The notes under the pieces were generated by a model. That model made no database searches. It was not told where the DNA came from and saw only the letters and a program-made list of their open reading frames with translations. A DNA stretch of 15,598 nucleotides from Chloroflexota bacterium (GTDB taxonomy: Bacteria; Chloroflexota; Dehalococcoidia; Lucifugimonadales; Australimonadaceae), in NCBI GenBank assembly GCA_022574265.1, contig JACZSI010000025.1, positions 1 through 15,598 on the forward strand, in the 5' to 3' direction. Both the position numbers and the translations under genes were made by a program. Positions 12,961-15,598 of this stretch are shown piece by piece. Within the stretch, counting starts at the first letter, position 1. Each line of letters begins with the position of its first letter.

Positions 12961-15573
12961 ATGACCTCCCCCACGGCCTACCGGCTGCCCACCACGGTGC
13001 GGCCCCGGCACTACGACCTCACCTTCGAGCCCAACTTCGATTCCTTCACGTTCGAGGGCACCGCGACGGTTACGATCGTGCTGGAAGAGCCCACGACCGC
13101 CGTCCAGCTCCACGCCGCCGATCTGTCGATCTCGGCCGCCTCCGCGGTCCTCGCCGACGGCACGACCGTCCCCGCGGCCGCCATCGACCTCGAAGAGGAC
13201 GCGGAGCGCCTGACGGTCTCGTTCGCCGCTCCGCTGCCCGCGGGGGAGGCGAAGCTCACCCTGGCCTTCGCCGGAACGCTCAACGACCAGATGCGCGGCT
13301 TCTACCGCAGCAGCTACGAGACCCAAAGCGGGAAGACGGAGCACCTCGCAAGCACGCAGTTCGAGGCGACCGACGCCCGGCGGGCGTTCCCCTGCTGGGA
13401 CGAGCCGGCCATCAAGGCGTCGTTCGGGCTCACGCTCGTGATCCCCGAGTCCCTGACCGCGATCTCCAACATGCCCATCGCCGCCGAGAGCGCGCTGCCC
13501 AACGGACGGCGCGAGGTGCGCTTCGAGCCGACGCCCGTCATGTCGACGTACCTTCTCGCCTTCGTCGTCGGCGACATGGCCTGCGTCCAGGACACCGCGG
13601 GCTCGGGGACGCTCATCCGCGTCTGGACGACCCGCGGCAAGGAGGAGCTTGGCCGCTTCGCGCTCGAGAACAGCGTGCGGATCCTCGACTACATGGACGA
13701 CTACTTCGGCATCCCCTACCCGCTGCCGAAGCTGGACCACATCGCGGTGCCCGACTTCGCCGCGGGCGCCATGGAGAACTGGGGCGCCATCACCTACCGC
13801 GAGACGGCGCTGCTCTTCGACCCCGAAAACTCCGCGGCGCAGGCCCGCCAGCGCATCCTGGAAGTGGTCGCCCACGAGATGGCGCACATGTGGTTCGGCG
13901 ACCTCGTCACGATGGAGTGGTGGGACGACCTCTGGCTGAACGAGAGCTTCGCCTCGTGGATGGGCGACAAGGCCGTCGACCACCTCTACCCGCAGTGGGC
14001 GATGTGGACGCAGTTCGTCTCGCACGACACCAACTCGGCGCTCGGGCTGGACGGCCTCCGCAACTCGCACCCCATCGAGGCCAAGGTGAGCGACCCGGCC
14101 GAGATCCGCGAGCTCTTCGACGCCATCAGCTACAGCAAGGGCGGCTCGGTGCTGCGCATGCTGGAGGACTACCTGGGCGCCGAGACGTTCCGGGCGGGCC
14201 TGCACGCCTACCTGTCCGCGCACAGCTACGCCAACGCCCGCACGGAGCACCTCTGGTCGGCCCTCGGCAAGGCGTCCGGCGAGCCGGTGACGCGGATCAT
14301 GGACTCGTGGGTCAAGCAGATCGGCTATCCGGTGCTCGACGTCGAGCTCAGCCGCACGACCGGCGGCGTGACCATCGGCCTCAAGCAGGAGCGCTTCCTC
14401 TACGACCGCCTGCTGGGCGAAGCCGAGCCCCCCGACGGTGGTTCTGGCGGCTCGCTCTGGGAGATCCCCGTCGGCGTCGTGCGCGGGGGCGCCGAGGCGA
14501 AGGAGTCGCTGCTGATGAGTGGCGCGACGGGCTCGATGAGCCTCAGCGCCGAGCCCGCGTCGTCGTGGGTCAAGGTCAACGCCGGCCAGACCGGCTTCTT
14601 CCGCGTGCGCTACGCCGACGAGGAGTGGGAGCGGTTGCGCGAGGCGGTCATCGCCCAGAGCCTGCCGCCCACCGACCGCCTCGGCCTCCAGAACGACGCC
14701 TACGCCCTGATGCGCAACGGATCGCTGCCCGCGACCGTGTTCCTCTCGATGGCGCAGGCGTTCGCCGGCGAGACGGACGCGACCGTGTGGGGCGACCTCG
14801 CGGCGAACCTGCGCGGCTTCGAGGGGCTCCTGCTCGACCAGCCCTACCTCGACTCCTACCAGACCTTCGCGCGGGGACTGTTCGCGACCATCGCGGGGAC
14901 GGTCGGGTGGGACGCCGGCCCCGGCGAGGAGCACCTCGACGCGCTCCGCCGCAGCACGGTGCTCGGCCAATACGGCGGCTACGGCGACCCCGGCACGCTC
15001 GCCGAGGCGCAAACGCGCTTCGAAGCGTATCTCACGGAGCCCGCCTCCCTCCACCCCGACCTGCGTGGCGTCGTCCTCGGGCTCGTCGCGCAGGAGGGCG
15101 GCCGCGAGACCTACGACACGCTCTGGCGTCTCGAGAAGGAGGCGCAGCTGCACGAGGAGAAGATGCGGTTCCTCGGCGCGCTCACGCGGTTCAAGGACCC
15201 GGCGCTGCTGGGCGACCTGCTCACCCGCTCGCTCGGCGACGAGGTCCGCTCGCAGGACGCGATGGCGGTCATCGTGCAGACGGCGGGCAACCGGCACGGC
15301 CGCGACCTCGCCTGGGCGTTCGTCCAGGACAACTGGGGCGAGCTCGACCGCCGCTACGGCAAGGGCGGCTTCGCCATCATGCGCCTCGTCGGGCTCACCG
15401 GCGGCTTCACGACGATGGAGCGCCACGACGAGGTGCGGGCGTTCTTCGAGGCGCATCCGGCCCCGTCGGCCACGCGCACGATCCAGCAGTCGCTCGAGCG
15501 CATCCGGCTGAACGCAGCCTGGCTCGACCGCAACCGCGCCGTCGTCGGCGACTGGCTCGGCGCCAACGCGTAG
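12961..15573 (+). CDS. pepN: M1-family zinc aminopeptidase
   Basis: This is an 870-residue aminopeptidase that removes N-terminal residues from peptides with a catalytic zinc. Domain I (about 1-190) is a beta saddle that includes QFEATDARRAFPCWDEPA (133-150). The thermolysin-like domain has the exopeptidase motif GAMEN (269-273), HEMAH (H305, E306, H309), the third zinc ligand E328 in LNESFASW, and the transition-state Tyr Y391 in AISYSKGG. A beta sandwich (about 455-550) with VNAGQTGFFRVRY follows, then the helical ERAP1-like C-terminal domain (about 552-865). The size and this C-terminal domain place it with puromycin-sensitive/ERAP-type enzymes rather than E. coli PepN. There is no signal peptide, so it should be cytoplasmic. 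The ATG at 12961 has AGGAG 7 nt upstream. The frame stays open further upstream through the tRNA, but that part is not coding. The symbol is used loosely. Confidence 0.95.
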   Translation: MTSPTAYRLPTTVRPRHYDLTFEPNFDSFTFEGTATVTIVLEEPTTAVQLHAADLSISAASAVLADGTTVPAAAIDLEEDAERLTVSFAAPLPAGEAKLTLAFAGTLNDQMRGFYRSSYETQSGKTEHLASTQFEATDARRAFPCWDEPAIKASFGLTLVIPESLTAISNMPIAAESALPNGRREVRFEPTPVMSTYLLAFVVGDMACVQDTAGSGTLIRVWTTRGKEELGRFALENSVRILDYMDDYFGIPYPLPKLDHIAVPDFAAGAMENWGAITYRETALLFDPENSAAQARQRILEVVAHEMAHMWFGDLVTMEWWDDLWLNESFASWMGDKAVDHLYPQWAMWTQFVSHDTNSALGLDGLRNSHPIEAKVSDPAEIRELFDAISYSKGGSVLRMLEDYLGAETFRAGLHAYLSAHSYANARTEHLWSALGKASGEPVTRIMDSWVKQIGYPVLDVELSRTTGGVTIGLKQERFLYDRLLGEAEPPDGGSGGSLWEIPVGVVRGGAEAKESLLMSGATGSMSLSAEPASSWVKVNAGQTGFFRVRYADEEWERLREAVIAQSLPPTDRLGLQNDAYALMRNGSLPATVFLSMAQAFAGETDATVWGDLAANLRGFEGLLLDQPYLDSYQTFARGLFATIAGTVGWDAGPGEEHLDALRRSTVLGQYGGYGDPGTLAEAQTRFEAYLTEPASLHPDLRGVVLGLVAQEGGRETYDTLWRLEKEAQLHEEKMRFLGALTRFKDPALLGDLLTRSLGDEVRSQDAMAVIVQTAGNRHGRDLAWAFVQDNWGELDRRYGKGGFAIMRLVGLTGGFTTMERHDEVRAFFEAHPAPSATRTIQQSLERIRLNAAWLDRNRAVVGDWLGANA

Positions 15574-15598
15574 GCAGGCGCAGCCCTGCAACCCGATC

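Noticed and set aside
12805..15591. 928-codon open frame on the minus strand opposite the aminopeptidase
   Set aside because: It lies antisense to a gene with complete catalytic motifs, is rich in Arg, Gly, Val and Glu as expected of GC-rich shadow frames, and shows no domain.

Overview
The window is a GC-rich, gene-dense piece of a bacterial chromosome that carries almost only housekeeping genes. The order dprA-topA-xer, then aroQ-pepQ-efp-xseA-xseB, combines two blocks that recur in Chloroflexota and Firmicutes. The high GC, a TopA zinc ribbon of the CPxDGG type, an intergenic hairpin element of the ACCCTGAGCGAAGCGAAGGGT kind, and tRNA-Ser/Arg genes with CGA, GGA and CCG anticodons point, by inference, to a Chloroflexota lineage, perhaps Dehalococcoidia or SAR202-like. 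No rRNA or phylum-specific marker is present to prove this.

Left part (about 1-8600, minus strand). dprA is followed, after its own stop, by a topA promoter with a perfect TTGACA. Then come topA, a Xer-type tyrosine recombinase, aroQ, an M24 peptidase, efp, xseA, xseB and a PHP-domain phosphoesterase cut by the window edge. Gaps inside this run are -4 to +46 nt, so it looks like one long operon for DNA topology and recombination, one shikimate step, peptide turnover, polyproline translation and single-strand DNA degradation.

Centre (8600-9300). This holds a palindromic intergenic repeat and two tRNA-Ser genes (GGA and CGA) on the minus strand. A divergent promoter on the plus strand leads into a structured 115-nt leader ahead of glmU.

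Right part (9300-15598). glmU and a CBS/CorC-domain membrane protein form a coupled plus-strand pair that ends at a bidirectional terminator. Convergent to it is a small collagen-like lipoprotein gene with a near-consensus promoter. Divergent from that is tRNA-Arg(CCG), which shares its apparent promoter with an M1 aminopeptidase.

I found no defence system, CRISPR array, transposase, prophage or biosynthetic cluster. The best leads are modest. They are the atypical EF-P loop, the possibly leaderless topA transcript, the mutually exclusive structures in the glmU leader, the collagen-like lipoprotein with an 18-bp tandem repeat, and the tRNA-led aminopeptidase transcript.
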